Positions 39,001-51,842 of a stretch of DNA of 64,000 nucleotides are shown here, piece after piece. The notes beneath the pieces were generated by a model. The model worked only from the letters and a program-made list of their open reading frames with translations. It was not told the origin of the DNA and searched no databases. A program made the translations under genes and the position numbers. The DNA is from Kudoa neothunni (taxonomy: Eukaryota; Cnidaria). The number at the start of each line of letters is the position of its first letter. Positions within the stretch are counted from its first letter, which is position 1. The stretch is from contig OZ199840.1 in the NCBI GenBank assembly GCA_964304625.1, positions 1,178,001 to 1,242,000 of the forward strand. The letters are read 5' to 3'.

Positions 39001-42000
39001 ACATGCAGTTCTTTCTTACATCACTGTTAGGTGATTCACAATCCCCCATTGCATCAATGCTACTCATATCCTTCACAATATCAAAAACCACATTAGGCAG
39101 GTAGCCTTTCTGCATTAACGACTCAATCAATGAAATTTCATTCGAAACAGCCTTTAACGAATAAAACAAACCAACCAGTCGATAAATTAAATCATCCATT
39201 TTGTACTGGCAGGTTGAAAATGTTGCCATAGTAGAAAGTGCTTTTGGTGGCAAAAGTCCCATCACAGCGGTTACAGATTGAGATTCAAAAATTATTTTCT
39301 TACTATCGTTAGCGCTGTGTTTGTTGAAGCCTTTAGAGGAGGCTGCATTAACGTAATAATTCAATAATGTCAGCGATTCAACGCTTTCCACATTCACCAA
39401 TCCTAACGACACAATTTCCAGTAACAAATTCAGTTCCACGTTTTCCAACAGTTTCCCATTATATTTGCCACTTTCATTGATAATTCCACTCAAGAACTTA
39501 ACTACTGCCATAGAGATTAATTCAAGCGTGACGATTCCACATGGAAACAAATCGTTGGCCGGGCCAATTTTTATTGTATTTTGGACAATAGTTGCCATGG
39601 TGATACGAGTTTTAATGGATATCCTCTCACAGGACCAAATAGACAGAACACCAGCGAGTACAGTTGTTGCAGAGTTGAAGAATAGGTCAGTGCCGGCGGA
39701 TTTTGAATGGTTGTCAATTATTGGACAATTTACCGCTAGATATCGAATGTACTGTGGGTGTTTGCACCAAATAGAAACCAGTTGAAGAAGATGAGTAGGT
39801 TCAAAAAATGAACCCGCCAACATTGACTCCACCTAAATTATCAGTCATTTATTTACAAGATTCAAAAATATCGGTCTCACATTAGGCAGAATAAAAATAT
39901 CTTTGATCAGGTTGTCATAACGACGATAATTAAAATCAGAGTAGTTGGAAAACAATTTGCACACAAGGCTGAAAGTATTTTTGCGGGTATTTTTTAATTT
40001 GGGTCGCTTAAACTTTGCACCGGCGTCGTAATCATCATTGGCCGATAGCTGTTTGAGAAGGTAGTCGGTTTGGTCAATCACTAACGCACAACCTCCTAGC
40101 ACCATCTCAACAGTTGATGGATCCAATTTGAAATTATCGATCATTAAAACGCACGAATTAACAAAGATATTCATTAGATGGATAGGAACGAAATGGTTTG
40201 ATTGTAAACATCGTAGATTGGTTGTTAATTGTCGGCTAATCGCTGGGCATTCCGCCAAAACGGGTGAGGGAATAAATATGCACTTTGTAGATGATGCCTG
40301 GTTTTCAACTATTTTCGTATTACTCTCAATAGGAAACATTGTCATCAGTACACATTTCAAGTAATGATCAATGCATGAGGTTGACGTTGACATTATCTGT
40401 GACTGTTGTTGGAAAACGAGTAGAGCTTCTCTTAATAACCCTTTTAGAAACAGAGCGTTGTTACCATGACGTTTGAATATTCCAATTAAAAGATTAACAA
40501 TCACTGGATATGCGACGAGAACATCCTCGTAAGCAAATGGCGTAATAGGAAAATCACGCTCATCTTTATCAGAACATGGTTGGTGGTTAGTAACGGCAAA
40601 CAAACTCAAAAATGTTTCCTTATACGATGAAACATCACCCTTCAAGTGTAACCAGTAGCATACACTATCGAAATATGGTTTCAAGCATGTATAATGATTC
40701 AATTTGACGAGAACATGAAGGGCACATTTTTGAACCGCTACAGCCGGATACTTAATTAAATGCAGGATAAGCTGTTCAAAAGAAGCATTTGATTTTGAGT
40801 TGAGTTGGTTTAAATTTTCGGCGGATTCTTTCGACAACAGACATAGCAACGCATTCAATGACACCTCTTCAACTTTATCACTAATCTCACTAGGCGGTAG
40901 TGTATGAGGTGCATGTGGATTAGCACCTGATGAAAACCCCATTTTGCTTATGCATCTCACAAAAAAATCAATCAACCCAATCGACTTAGGGGTAGTTTTG
41001 ATCACCATATCATCCAACACCATCCAAACATGCTTCAAAAAATTTAGTTGAAGATCTTTTGAAGAGTTTTTGTTGGCCACGTGTTGAGCATTATCGTCAT
41101 GACGACACTGTTCCAAATCATTGTAAACCTCGGAACAGCTATCAATCTTATTGACGCATCTTCCAAAGCCATTAGGCGGACTTAAATTATCACCATAGCG
41201 AATGCACCAACCAACGTTACAACAATCTATTCGCATGTTGAACAGCATAGAATCACGCGCCAACGGCCATACATAATTGGAGGACAGCCGAGGATTTTCA
41301 GGACGATACCACTTCTTGCTCATTTCACCAATTAATTCAAATGCGGGTCGCCATAACAGACTCATGTTTGTGTGGAAATGTGACAGCAAATAATACAACA
41401 ACATCTCATGGCAGCCATGATTCACATATTGAATAATTAGTTTTGAGATGATTGCATAGTGTTGACGGTAATTGGAGAAACCAACCTTACAAGTGTCTAT
41501 TTGGCACAAGCTCTCCAAACAACCAATCAACTCGGGAGATTTTTGTTGAGCTGTGGCGAGCAGATGGGAAATTCGAAGACACATCCATTGTTCGTTTCCA
41601 TAGAAATGCAGGAGGTTATATTTAATAAGTTGGAAAATGGCGTCAAAATCAAAAAATTCCACCAACAACCGATTCTCATAACACACACTAATAACAACAA
41701 ATAAAGAAATGAGTGCGTATTGATTGTTGAGGCGGATGAAACGATCCAAATTGTGTGGATTAAAAGCTTTGTAAATAAATTCCAAATCGTTGTTATAGTT
41801 TTGATCGACATCTTCGTGAGAATTGTTATTTTTGGACAAATATTGAAGAATAAATACATCCAACAATAATACAGGAACATATGGTGCCAATGAGGAACAT
41901 TGTTCCACATTGTCCTCGATTAGATTGTTGAAAAAACTGTTCAAATGAGTACAAAGGGATTCTTGAATATTTTGAATTGTCTCGGTAGGTAATTGTACGG

Positions 42001-43790
42001 CGATGTAAGGCAAACAAAACAAATAATCCAAATAATCCGCGTCCAATGTACAATTAATAGACTTCTCTTCAACTGCGGGATAACCTATTATAATTGGGTC
42101 GTCTTTATTAATGAAATAGGTTGCTAAAGTGAATGATTGTAGCGTGGCCATGGAGATTTTAATCCAATATTTCCGGCACTTTATATTGTTCAATAGGAAA
42201 CAGTAATCAAACATAGGAACAATAGTGGAGTTTGTAGCATAGTTGTTATTGTAGATATTGAGTAGAGCAATTTTGGCGCAGGCGAATATGCTTTTCAAAT
42301 TAGCATTAGTCAATTTATTGCCAACAACAATACTATTAATAGCTGTTATCATGAATTCTCCGGAACAATTGGGAGAAATAAAATTGAAAAATTGAATAAG
42401 TTTCTCGATTGGGATAAAAGTGCACACTTTGGAGACAACTGAATTGAACCATTCCGCTTGTTTGGCGGGAAAACTGGAACTTTTCTTCAGAATAATTTGA
42501 AGCGCATTAATCAGATGGTCGAAATAAGCAAAATAATCGTTGTTCTGTGAATTATCGACAATAATATCACCAATATTAAATTGTAACAAAAGCGCACCAT
42601 CCTTGACTTTGACGTTTGCTGAAAACCCTCCAATGATGTCCAAATAGAACGACAAAACATCGATATTATGTTGCGAAAGGTCGTTGGACCAATGGAGCAA
42701 TATTCGAACAATTTCAATGGCGTTATTATTGGTTTTAGTGTAGAGTGCTAGGTTCGAAAGACAGATCACAAGACCAGCCCTCAATGTGTCAATTCGTGAT
42801 TTGGAGCTCGCATCCTTTACACACATATCCCAGCAGTTATCCAAAATGTCTTTGTGCGATGAATGGAGATGTTTGGTTGAAAGCTTGCACAAGGTGGAAA
42901 GTAAAAGACCAAAACTTTGAGCAACCATATCCTCATCTAGTTGGACTGAGTTGTCTTCTACTAAAGTATCGGAATCTGTTGATAGCGAAAGGATTGAAAA
43001 GGGTTCTTTCATTTTTATTAATAACATTTTGAAGAGTTTCTTAACTTGGGAGCGGTCGCCGCAACTTTTAAGCAACTTCCGCACAGCAAATGTAGACGAT
43101 TCGCAACAAAATCTAACCACATTTTCCATTTTGTCACTTTTCATACATCCATATTTCCAAAATACCATTTTATGCCATCTAAAAAATAAGTTAGTGTTAT
43201 TAAAATAGGCGTCGTTATTGGATTATTGGTGGTTACAGCAGAAACAAGTCCACATTTTGAGTAAACGCAACCGAAAACATCCTGAAAATACTTGCAACAG
43301 CGGTGAACAACGACTCAATCACAACCACACTGTTACAGTCGATTGTGTGCAAAAAAACCGAAAACAATTTGGGTAGATGCTTCAACATTTCACTTTGAAT
43401 GTCACAGGCGAATTGGACAACCAAATCCAACAATGCTTGTTGTGGCTGTTCCTGAGTTGCGTTGCATAAAGCTTCAAGCAACAGTGATGCTATTTTCTGT
43501 TCGTTATACACCACACATGTATAATCTTTGGAAAGTTGAAGCAATTTGGAAGAGTATGAAGTGTAGTCCGCATTTGAGACACTACCACGCCAATATTCAA
43601 GTGCCTCTCGTAAAAAACTTTGATCTATGTTGTTATCTACAGTATCATCGAGATTGATTCTTCGTTGATTTGATTGGCCTGAACTAACCACAGCCGACGG
43701 TCTCAACCTTCCATTTACACTGATTTCTTTGAGTTTATCCGAAAAACTCACATATGCCAACTGATTGTCATCGTTGGCTACTGCTTTCAT
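33036..43790 (-). CDS. UTP20: UTP20/DRIM, SSU processome HEAT-repeat protein
   Basis: Five exons: 43790-43237, 43178-39857, 39832-38364, 36268-33442, 33401-33036, joining in frame to 2845 residues (human 2785). UTP20 is a nucleolar scaffold of the small-subunit processome needed for 18S rRNA maturation. Family marks: near the start FLREALEYWRGSV and FACDIQSEMLKHLPKLF; mid-protein SKRLKWKKYNNLIHRF across the exon 3/4 join; at the C-terminus EELSLCCEEVTLLLKSCFG and the basic NPTLFAIKKMKIKQRKHLKK, equal to the NPE.AAK+K..+H.+K.EA+KRK tail. The body is alpha-solenoid. Intron 2 is only 24 nt and holds a stop if retained; intron 3 is 2095 nt and AT-rich with a (TTAG)n run near 37125-37155. No frame breaks in 8.5 kb of coding sequence. 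Confidence 0.95.
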
Positions 43791-45107
43791 CAGATGTAAA
43801 ATACAAAAACAAACCCCACGTCTTGTTTGTTCAATGCTGCGCGCGCGTCACACTATTGCGAGAAGTGTAAGACGCCTCATTTGATTCAAAAACAATAATT
43901 AATGATATCAAATGCTCTATTTAGCTTCTACAGAATTGATTTTGACTATTAACAGCTCTCTCATTTTTACGCGGATAAAAATACTAAATTTATTTTATTT
44001 ATTTTCAAACTTACTTCTTTAGAAAATCTAAAAGGATTTTTGTGTTCTCTCAATCTTAATATTAATTTTTTCTAAATTTCTTTCATTAAGTCTCGAAAAT
44101 TAATATATTTAATCAGTTCTTTGTATCATTATTTATGCGATATAAGTAAAATTTAAAATAAGTTAAAGTAATATTAATAAGAGGAAATCTCATTAATAAT
44201 AGAAGTTGGTGGAATTTTCGATAATAATGCTATGCACGCGCCACAAAGTATTAATAATATGGTAAAATCGCAGACACAGTCTGTAATCCAATTGGATATT
44301 AATCATTCAATTCATAGATTATGCGAATGGATTAAAATATTCTTGTAAGATTTTAAGAAATTCTTCCAAGATACGCCGACCTATTCCCAGCCGTAATTGG
44401 GGATTCTCATTGATTTATAGCAAGGTAATAAATATAATTACATGATAAAACAAAAAAAACTGAAAGCCCAATTTCGCTGCTACATTGAAGCGCAGAGGGT
44501 GTACTTTTATTCTCGACAAATTTAATCCCCCGTTACAATTATGCTTCCAACATTTACGTACCGATTAAACATGCGATTTATGATCTTAAATGACATCAAT
44601 GTTTGTTGGGTTCAATTGGTATTTGATCATTACACTTGTATTTTGGTTACAACCTATCGTATGACAGTATAATCAATCATAAAAAGTTATAAAAATTCAT
44701 TAGGCCTGCTACGAAATGTCTCAAAATTTTAACTTTTTCGCGGAATAATAGTTTCCAATTATTACAGTTACTCATGGATTTTGCGAAATGATTTGGATCT
44801 CTTGTTTGATCACAAAAAATACATAAGTCACGGTAGCATTTTTACGCCTGTTTTGACTAGGAGGAAAATATGTACAACTCTTGTTCATAAGATAAAAATT
44901 CTCATACTTTTTATCACAGTTTTTATTTTAATATATGAATCATAAAAAATAACTCATATATTTGTTTAATTAAAAAATGTCGGATTTTTAGTTTACAAAC
45001 TAATACCTTCGACGAAGCTCATAAGGATGTGTCGAACGACCTAATATGGTCATCACCACAAACACTACCGGCAACGCAGCTAGTCACATGCAACCCCTTG
45101 ATTATCC
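43791..45107. other. UTP20 upstream region and AT-rich spacer
   Basis: The first 60 bases hold the UTP20 proximal promoter with a GC run. The remainder is AT-rich. A plus-strand stretch around 45000-45115 (TFDEAHKDVSNDLIW) could be a fragment of an old element; it is cut by the hAT MITE that follows. Confidence 0.4.
43835..43846. promoter_or_regulatory. GC-rich motif upstream of UTP20 start
   Basis: TGCTGCGCGCGC on the plus strand (complement toward the gene), 45-56 bases upstream of the UTP20 ATG. The identical 12-mer lies 12-23 bases upstream of CCDC12. In DNA this AT-rich, two exact copies at start sites suggest a core-promoter element; it partly resembles NRF1-type GCGC palindromes. Confidence 0.45.
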
Positions 45108-45115
45108 CTCTAAAA

Positions 45116-45634
45116 CAGGGGTTCTCAACCGAGGGTAAATTGTAAATTAAGTGACATCAAAATCAGATAGGGGAGATTTTTGCAAGATGCGGTTTGTGAC
45201 TTACCGAAGGATGTCTAAGAAATTATATTATTTGGGGTTATTAAACTCAATAAGAAGTCGTTAAAGATGCTTTAATCATTTTTTGGAAAGAGTATTTAAC
45301 AATTATATGTATACTATCAGTTTCTTTCCTTTAGGCCTCGTTTATCTTTTAGAGATGTAATTTAATAATACTTAAAAAAGCTATTTTCATCGTAAATAAT
45401 ATTTAGGCGTTATTAATTCAGCAAAATCTAAAAAATTAAATCTGTAAACAGCTTGTGATTAAAAGTTTCTAGGATTAAAAATTGTCATTATGCAAGCATA
45501 CATACCTTTTAGAATTATAATATACCGTGAAAATACATTCAGCCTTAGTTGAACAAATATAAAACTTTAAATCAGATCTGAATTTGGCTTCTAAGTTAAG
45601 GAAGTAAATTTGAAACAACCGTTGAGAACCCCTG
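45116..45634. mobile_element. hAT-type MITE
   Basis: Ends CAGGGGTTCTCAAC and its inverse GTTGAGAACCCCTG are terminal inverted repeats. The flanks CTCTAAAA (45108-45115) and CTATAAAA (45635-45642) are an 8-base target duplication with one mismatch, the hAT hallmark. The 519-base body is AT-rich with no transposase, so non-autonomous. Confidence 0.85.
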
Positions 45635-45642
45635 CTATAAAA

Positions 45643-46200
45643 TAGTAGTGGAAACTAACATCATGACGAATGTTTGCAGCGAAATAATTATTATGTAAAC
45701 TTTAGAAAACCTCAAGAAATAAAGACATGATCTTGTATGAAGATTATCTTGAAAAAAAATATAATAATGCGAAGACTTTCTAATACTTGGGATTACTCTT
45801 GGGCAGCACGTATTGCTTTGGATAAATGTGATCATTTTTTCCACAATATATTGTTACTTTATTTTACATCTTATACTTTGGTAAAGTATCCTTCATAGAA
45901 CTTCAAAAACTTGGATTATATAGTCAATATAAAAGTGGTGTCGAATTTTTAATATTATCGGTAACCTCATTTGCTTCCATATCAAGAAACTTCGTTGAAG
46001 ACGTGTACAAAAAACTTCTAAAGAGGGGGAGCCAGCTCAAGGATACTAACTTTATTCATTTTTTCAATATTTTCAAATAACTACCTAGAAGGAACCGAAT
46101 GCCCAACTGAATCTTGGAATGCTCATTTTAGAGTCATGAACGATATTCCGCTCACTTAAAACCCTAGTGAGAGTTTCAATCAACATTTCTAAGGCAAATT
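45643..46200 (+). pseudogene. transposase debris (hAT/DUF4371-like and possibly MULE-like)
   Basis: Around 45765-45895 the plus strand reads RLSNTWDYSWAARIALDK, like the L..TRW..R..A segment of DUF4371/ZMYM-type hAT transposases. Around 46080-46190 it reads NYLEGTECPTESWNAHF and, after a stop, NPSESFNQHF, like the TNN..E.W/fH segment of some DDE transposases. Both are short and interrupted. They look like remains of one or two DNA transposons beside which the MITE at 45116 later landed. Confidence 0.35.
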
Positions 46201-47514
46201 AAAATAATGTCATCCCGGGTTAACCATTTTATTTTTCAAATTACAATTTAACTTAGCGCGTATGTCTGTTGGCGATTTTCCGCCGTATGGTAAATGAACA
46301 CGCCAAACAACTTATTTAAATATGCGACTCTAAACCCCACCTTAATTCCACTCTTCAACTTCAAATTCCTTCCCTTTTGGAAAGGACAATGTTCTGAGAT
46401 TTAATATTTCACGAACAATTTAAACATCAATCCAATTCTATCCGCTAAACGTAACTTGAATCTCAAGTGGATCAAACATATTAGTCGTTGGTCCGCATCC
46501 TTTAAAAACATCCGCCCTTGAGAGCATCTTAAATAATTAATAACTACTTAAACAATAACGGCGATATTCACTGTTTGAATTCATCTTAAATTAGTTTCTA
46601 TTACGCTTAATCGAAGTTAACGTCAGATAAATCTTTACAAATAACTATCACATAAAATCATAAACACAAAAATCCAATAGTTAAATCGTAGGGGGACAGA
46701 ATAAGTCATCTAAATTCAATTGGTTAGTAGCTAATGGCAACATAGAGAATTCTCTGTTGGATTTGGAATGAATAATGCGCTGAGTAGGGATTTAATTTAA
46801 GTCCAAACAAATAGTTTTACACAACGTCCCGATTAGAGGAGACATTAATTCGGAAAATGACCCCAAACGTAAACATTTATTACAGAGTGAATTAATCCCA
46901 AATGAGAATAACACCTCCCACCTATCCTGTAACAATCTCTACATAAGAGATATTTTTAAAATAATTTATAAAAGTTTTCATAAATCGCATATGAGAAACC
47001 CCCAATTCTAAAAATCCACAATCCACACTCCACATTCTTCAGGTAGTTATGTTAATCCCTTGAAATGTCTCATTAAAAATTAAACAATTCAAGCAATTTT
47101 ATATTACGTAACTACCAAAAATCTAAAGTGAAATGTGTTTTCTTACAGTAATAGCTGTGAAAAATAACCGATAGAATTGCATTGGAGAACGAATGTGTAG
47201 ATGCCGATGGCGACGAATATGACCGAGGTAAAAATAATCCGCGTTATACACCGTAGAAAGACATCTGTTATATTTGGCTCAACGTAACTTATAGGAATAG
47301 GTCGACACTGATTGATATTAGTAGTGTGACAAATGATGATCAATTCGAACAAGCAAATTTCGAGTTATTTTTCCAGCGAGAGTTCCACCGAATATCATCA
47401 AGTACATCATATTTGATAGGAATTTTGTATCAATTATTGTGAAACCAATTAATTGTAACTGTTTTCACACTCATGTAACGTTCAATGTAGGGTGATTTTG
47501 TGTTAGCAGCATGC
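46201..47514. other. spacer upstream of the ankyrin gene
   Basis: No gene can be supported. An open stretch on the minus strand at 47352-47143 contains a hydrophobic run (FTSVIFVAIGIYTFVL) and an overlapping plus-strand stretch at about 47305-47435 also looks codon-like; neither has splice partners I could fix. Confidence 0.35.
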
Positions 47515-50500
47515 ATGAAAAATAACTTATCTCTGCTCAAAATACAATTACAGAACAATATAGATATCAATGTAATTCATCCTTATCATATTTAACGCTT
47601 ATTTAACGCATATTTAACACATATTAAACAAATGGTCACTCTAAATAAATAATAATTACAAATAATAACAATTGTATCATTTTGTAGACTACATCCAGAC
47701 CAATACCACTTTGTGTAGCTTCATTTTACGGTAACGGTAGCATAGTGATGGAATTGATTATGAATGGAGCGAACGTGAATATCAAGGATAAAGAGTGGTT
47801 GACCCCTTTGCATTGGGCTTGTCTTGGTGGTCATTCCAACGTAGTTGATATATTGATTCAAAATGGTGCCGACGTTAATCGTCGTGACAAATATTGGCGT
47901 ACTCCAATGCACTGTGCAGCCATCAACTTTAAATCGGATTGTTTTGAGAAGGTGTCCAGTAAACTTTTTAAAAATTACACTGCAGCGGATCGTCAAGGTT
48001 GGATTCCGCTGCATCATGCCTGCTACCATGGAAGTATAGCAGTAGCCAAAATAATGATGAAAGAGAAAAAACTCGTCAATATGGGTGACAGAAAAGAAAG
48101 ACGTCCGTTGCATTTGGCTGCTCATTGTGGCTACAGAAATATTGTTTTGGAATTGTTGCAGCATGATGCCGATTGTAATGTCACAGACAAACGCGGTATG
48201 TCTCCATTGCATGCTGCAGCTTGCAGTGGACATCATTTTGTGTGTGAGGAATTGTTGAGTCATGGAGCTTTACTCAATGCCGCCACAAAAACCAATAATA
48301 CAGCTCTTCATTTTGCCGCTCGTTCCAACGATCACACTACCATTGATATTCTGCTTAAAAGTGGCGCTGATGTTACCGTGGAAAATGACCGCAAACAAAA
48401 ACCCATCCATTGTATATGTTACGATTCGATTAACATATCCAATTTGGAGTTGTTTTTACCGTATGGCCATTTGGATGTGAAAGATGGCAACGGAATGACT
48501 CCGTTACATATTGCATGCATGAAGGGGATTTTGGATGCGGTGAAAGTGTTATTGGCTTATAATTGTGATCCCAATGCGACCAACAACAGTGGAAATACAC
48601 CACTTCATTTGGCTGTAGCGTACAATCATGTTGATGTGGTGGATTCGTTGTTGCTTCATTATACCAATAAAGTTGATATTAATGCACAAAACAATGACCG
48701 AATTACCCCTCTACATATTGCTGTTATCACTATGAATTTTACCGTTGTTAAAAAATTGCTGAACAAAAAAGCCTCAATATCACTAGTTGATGATAGTTCG
48801 AACACACCTTTGCATTCTTTAATCAGCTCACCGTTACTTAAATGGCAGCGTGATAGTGCTGTTAACGACCCCTCAGCGTTATTGTATGATATCAACTAGA
48901 CCAATTATTAATTGAGTTCTGTTAGGAATTATGAGGTGTTTTTCAAATTGGTCGATCCAGTTACCACTTTGAACGCTAGAAACGACCTTGGGCAGTATGT
49001 TTAAATCGAATGATGTTGTAATGAGTAAATTGGACGAATTTTGTAGAACACCACTTCATCTGGCGCTGATGTATGGTCTCTTGGATTGTGCTGTGATTCT
49101 ATTATCCGAATTGAATGCTGAACCCACAATCTGTGACAACAATGGACGAAATGCACTTCATTATGCTATTGTTTTTAATTTGGATAACGACATGTACAAT
49201 CATCTTTAACAGTTTTGCAATGGCGCAAAGTTGTTAGCAGTATAAATAGTTAAATATGACGTGATTTAAAAGTTAGTTGACGTCTTCATGAATAGGTTAG
49301 GTTAGGTTAGGTTAGGTGTTGAGGTTTGCGCACTTTCAGTAATACTAACAACTTAAGCCATATATTATCAATTATTAATTGGCTAGAATAGAATAACTTG
49401 AGTCTTATTTGATTTAGCATTATGAATAGTCTCTTTGGTAACTCTGAATGTTTCGTACCAGACAATTTTCATTACACACCGCTTCATTATTTGACCGAAT
49501 TTTGTAATGTGGAAGAAGTGGTTTACAAAGTTTGTCCAACCAACTCAGATCCACTTTTATTTAGATTATTTATATAGTTTGAGAACTTTTCCAAATATGT
49601 TAATCACTCTCAATGTGCCGGCTCTATTTCTTTGATCCACATTCTTTGTAGAGTAGGTGGTTTGTGTTTAAATTTATGAAAATCACTGAATATAATAGAT
49701 TGATTATGAAATCGAACAACTCTGTGATCTTGTGTTTGCATTCTGCGACGACCCAAATGTTCCAATCGACCACAATGGCGATAGTCCATTCCATATTCTA
49801 GCCAACAATCACACATTCCATCCTTACACCTTGAAGTTGTTGTGTGAACGTTTCCCAAATGAATCCCTAAGCTCGTTGTTCAATAACAAAGGATGGTCCC
49901 CCATCCATATCGCCTGCAACTCACGAAACATCCAATTTCTAGAGTATCTCAATAGTTCCTATGGTCAGCAGGGAATGACTATCGATTATAATATTCCAAC
50001 GAACAACCCCAACCAATACACTCCAGCTATATTGGCAACTGCCAATCCTAGCGGGAAGCTGTTGAAATTTTTAGTGGAACATGGAGCTGATCTTCGTCAG
50101 TGCGATGTCAACAAAAACTCCCCTCTCCATTATGCGGTTGTCACACAGAATTTTGTGGTTGTTCAAACTATCACTGACACCATCAACACTTTCGATTATA
50201 TCAACGCTACCAACATCAACGGAGACTCGCCGGTGATGCTGGCTTGCAAACGAAAAATCGAGAGAAATATTCTGGATCAACTTATTTCCAATGGTGCTGT
50301 GCTGAGCCAATTCAGTGCGGACAATTACACTCCCATCCATTGGCTGTGCCTTCGCTGTGATACTAACACTCTCGAACACATCGGATCCAGATGCAATCTA
50401 CCTGAAGCCATCGATCAAATTGAAAAAAAACATCGCAATGAATCCACCCCAATGTTCTCACTTTTACATTGCGCTATCAGATCGAAAGGATGCAGCTGCC

Positions 50501-51211
50501 TCAAATTTATCCTGTCTGTCTATCCAAAATTTGATTGCTCTGTTGACACCTATGGAAGGTAGTTGACAGTGTGACTAATTTTTGTGTTATTTGAATTGTT
50601 TTTCGATCACCATCAGAACCCCATTACATCTGGCTATTATGTCGAATAATGAAAAACGCACTCTTGCCGCCGATCTTTTGAGTTATTTCTTGAAACACAG
50701 GGTCGATTTTGATGTCCAAGACAACGAAGGCTACACACCCATTATGAGAGCCCTCCAATGCACTACACTCTACAATCTTAGTATAAAGCTTAATTCCAAG
50801 ATTATTGCTTATTTAATTTGATTATTATATATTATGTTGTTTAGATAAAATCTGCAAACATTCTAGATACAACATTCGAGAATATGCCAACGGAAACACA
50901 CCACTTCATATTGCTGTCCAAGAGGTACGCTAGTTTCGATTCTATTCGTGTTCATTTACAACCATTAGATGGAATCCTCAAATGTGCACTTTATAATTAA
51001 TTTTATCGACAAAAAAACCATAAACATGCAAAATAATGACGGTGACACTCCTCTTCATATCGCGGTTCGTCTTGAAATGGAAGAAACCGCACAAACTCTT
51101 CTTGATGCTGGAGCTGATCCAAGCATTTTTAATAACAATGGTGAAATTGCTCTGAACACAGAATGGGATGATGATGATGACGAGGATGAAGAGGCAGATT
51201 CCAGTGAATGA
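47515..51211 (+). CDS. ANKRD28/44/52-type ankyrin repeat protein (PP6 regulatory subunit family)
   Basis: Ten exons: 47515-47571, 47688-48883, 48926-48994, 49047-49193, 49418-49529, 49578-49652, 49699-50558, 50617-50780, 50845-50924, 50969-51211; all phases agree, 1000 residues (human ANKRD28 1053). The product is ankyrin repeats almost end to end. The N-terminal series aligns repeat by repeat with ANKRD28: NIDIN, then DKEWLTPLHWAC, DKYWRTPMHCAA, DRQGWIPLHHAC, DRKERRPLHLAA, DKRGMSPLHAAA. These proteins scaffold PP6 phosphatase with SAPS subunits and dock substrates. The C-terminus ends in an acidic run (DDDDDEDEEADSS), not typical of the vertebrate proteins. Which of the three paralogues it matches cannot be decided. 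Intron 4 holds (TTAGG)n. Confidence 0.93.
49293..49317 (+). repeat. short (TTAGG)n array in an intron
   Basis: About five head-to-tail TTAGG units in intron 4 of the ankyrin gene. TTAGG is the arthropod telomere unit, but the array is too short to mean a telomere; a small interstitial microsatellite is the simplest reading. Confidence 0.7.
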
Positions 51212-51842
51212 TCGATCGCTTGTCGATTGTTGAAACGTGATTTGCATCGATTACGTAGATCACTCTTTCTTTTTTGTATGATATCCTCCTGATCCAAAGA
51301 AAGAATTTCTTATTTTGTATAGTATATATTATTTATAATTTTGTGCCATCCTTAGATATTATTGTATGTTTAGTTTATATCCACCTTTCTCTTCTTATCT
51401 TTTATTCGCGTTATTTTATTCACATTATTTGGAGTTTATTTTCTCAATAGATGATATAGATTATTTTGAACTGTAAAAATATATGGCTTAGTTTTTTTAT
51501 GTGAATTGGTTGATATTCTATTTCTATGGTGATATTAAAAATGAAAAAATTATTCTTAAGTTTCCATTAAGTATGCGAGGGATTAACTCTTTAACCCACA
51601 CATCTCTCGGTTATAGGTTATTTATGCTACAGAATTTTAGGCGTAGGCTATAATTTATCTCTGCTTGATCAGAAGGGCGTAGTCATGGATTAGAAAAAAT
51701 TATCTAAACTGTAAATAAAGGATTAAACGTTGTAGGAGTGAAAGAATTAACGGTTTCAACATTAATCCGTTATTTTACATGAGCCTATATAATCCCCAAG
51801 CTAACATTTACAGGTGGTATAATTTGTATATTTGTTTAATTA
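51212..51842. other. 3' flank of the ankyrin gene
   Basis: AT-rich; expected to contain the ankyrin gene 3'-UTR. Nothing else recognised. Confidence 0.45.

Noticed and set aside
33036-43790. Reading the giant HEAT-repeat protein as DNA-PKcs or another PIKK
   Set aside because: No kinase or FAT domain follows, and both the N-terminal block and the basic C-terminal tail match UTP20.
49293-49317. Telomere (TTAGG repeats)
   Set aside because: Only about five units, inside an intron with coding exons on both sides.
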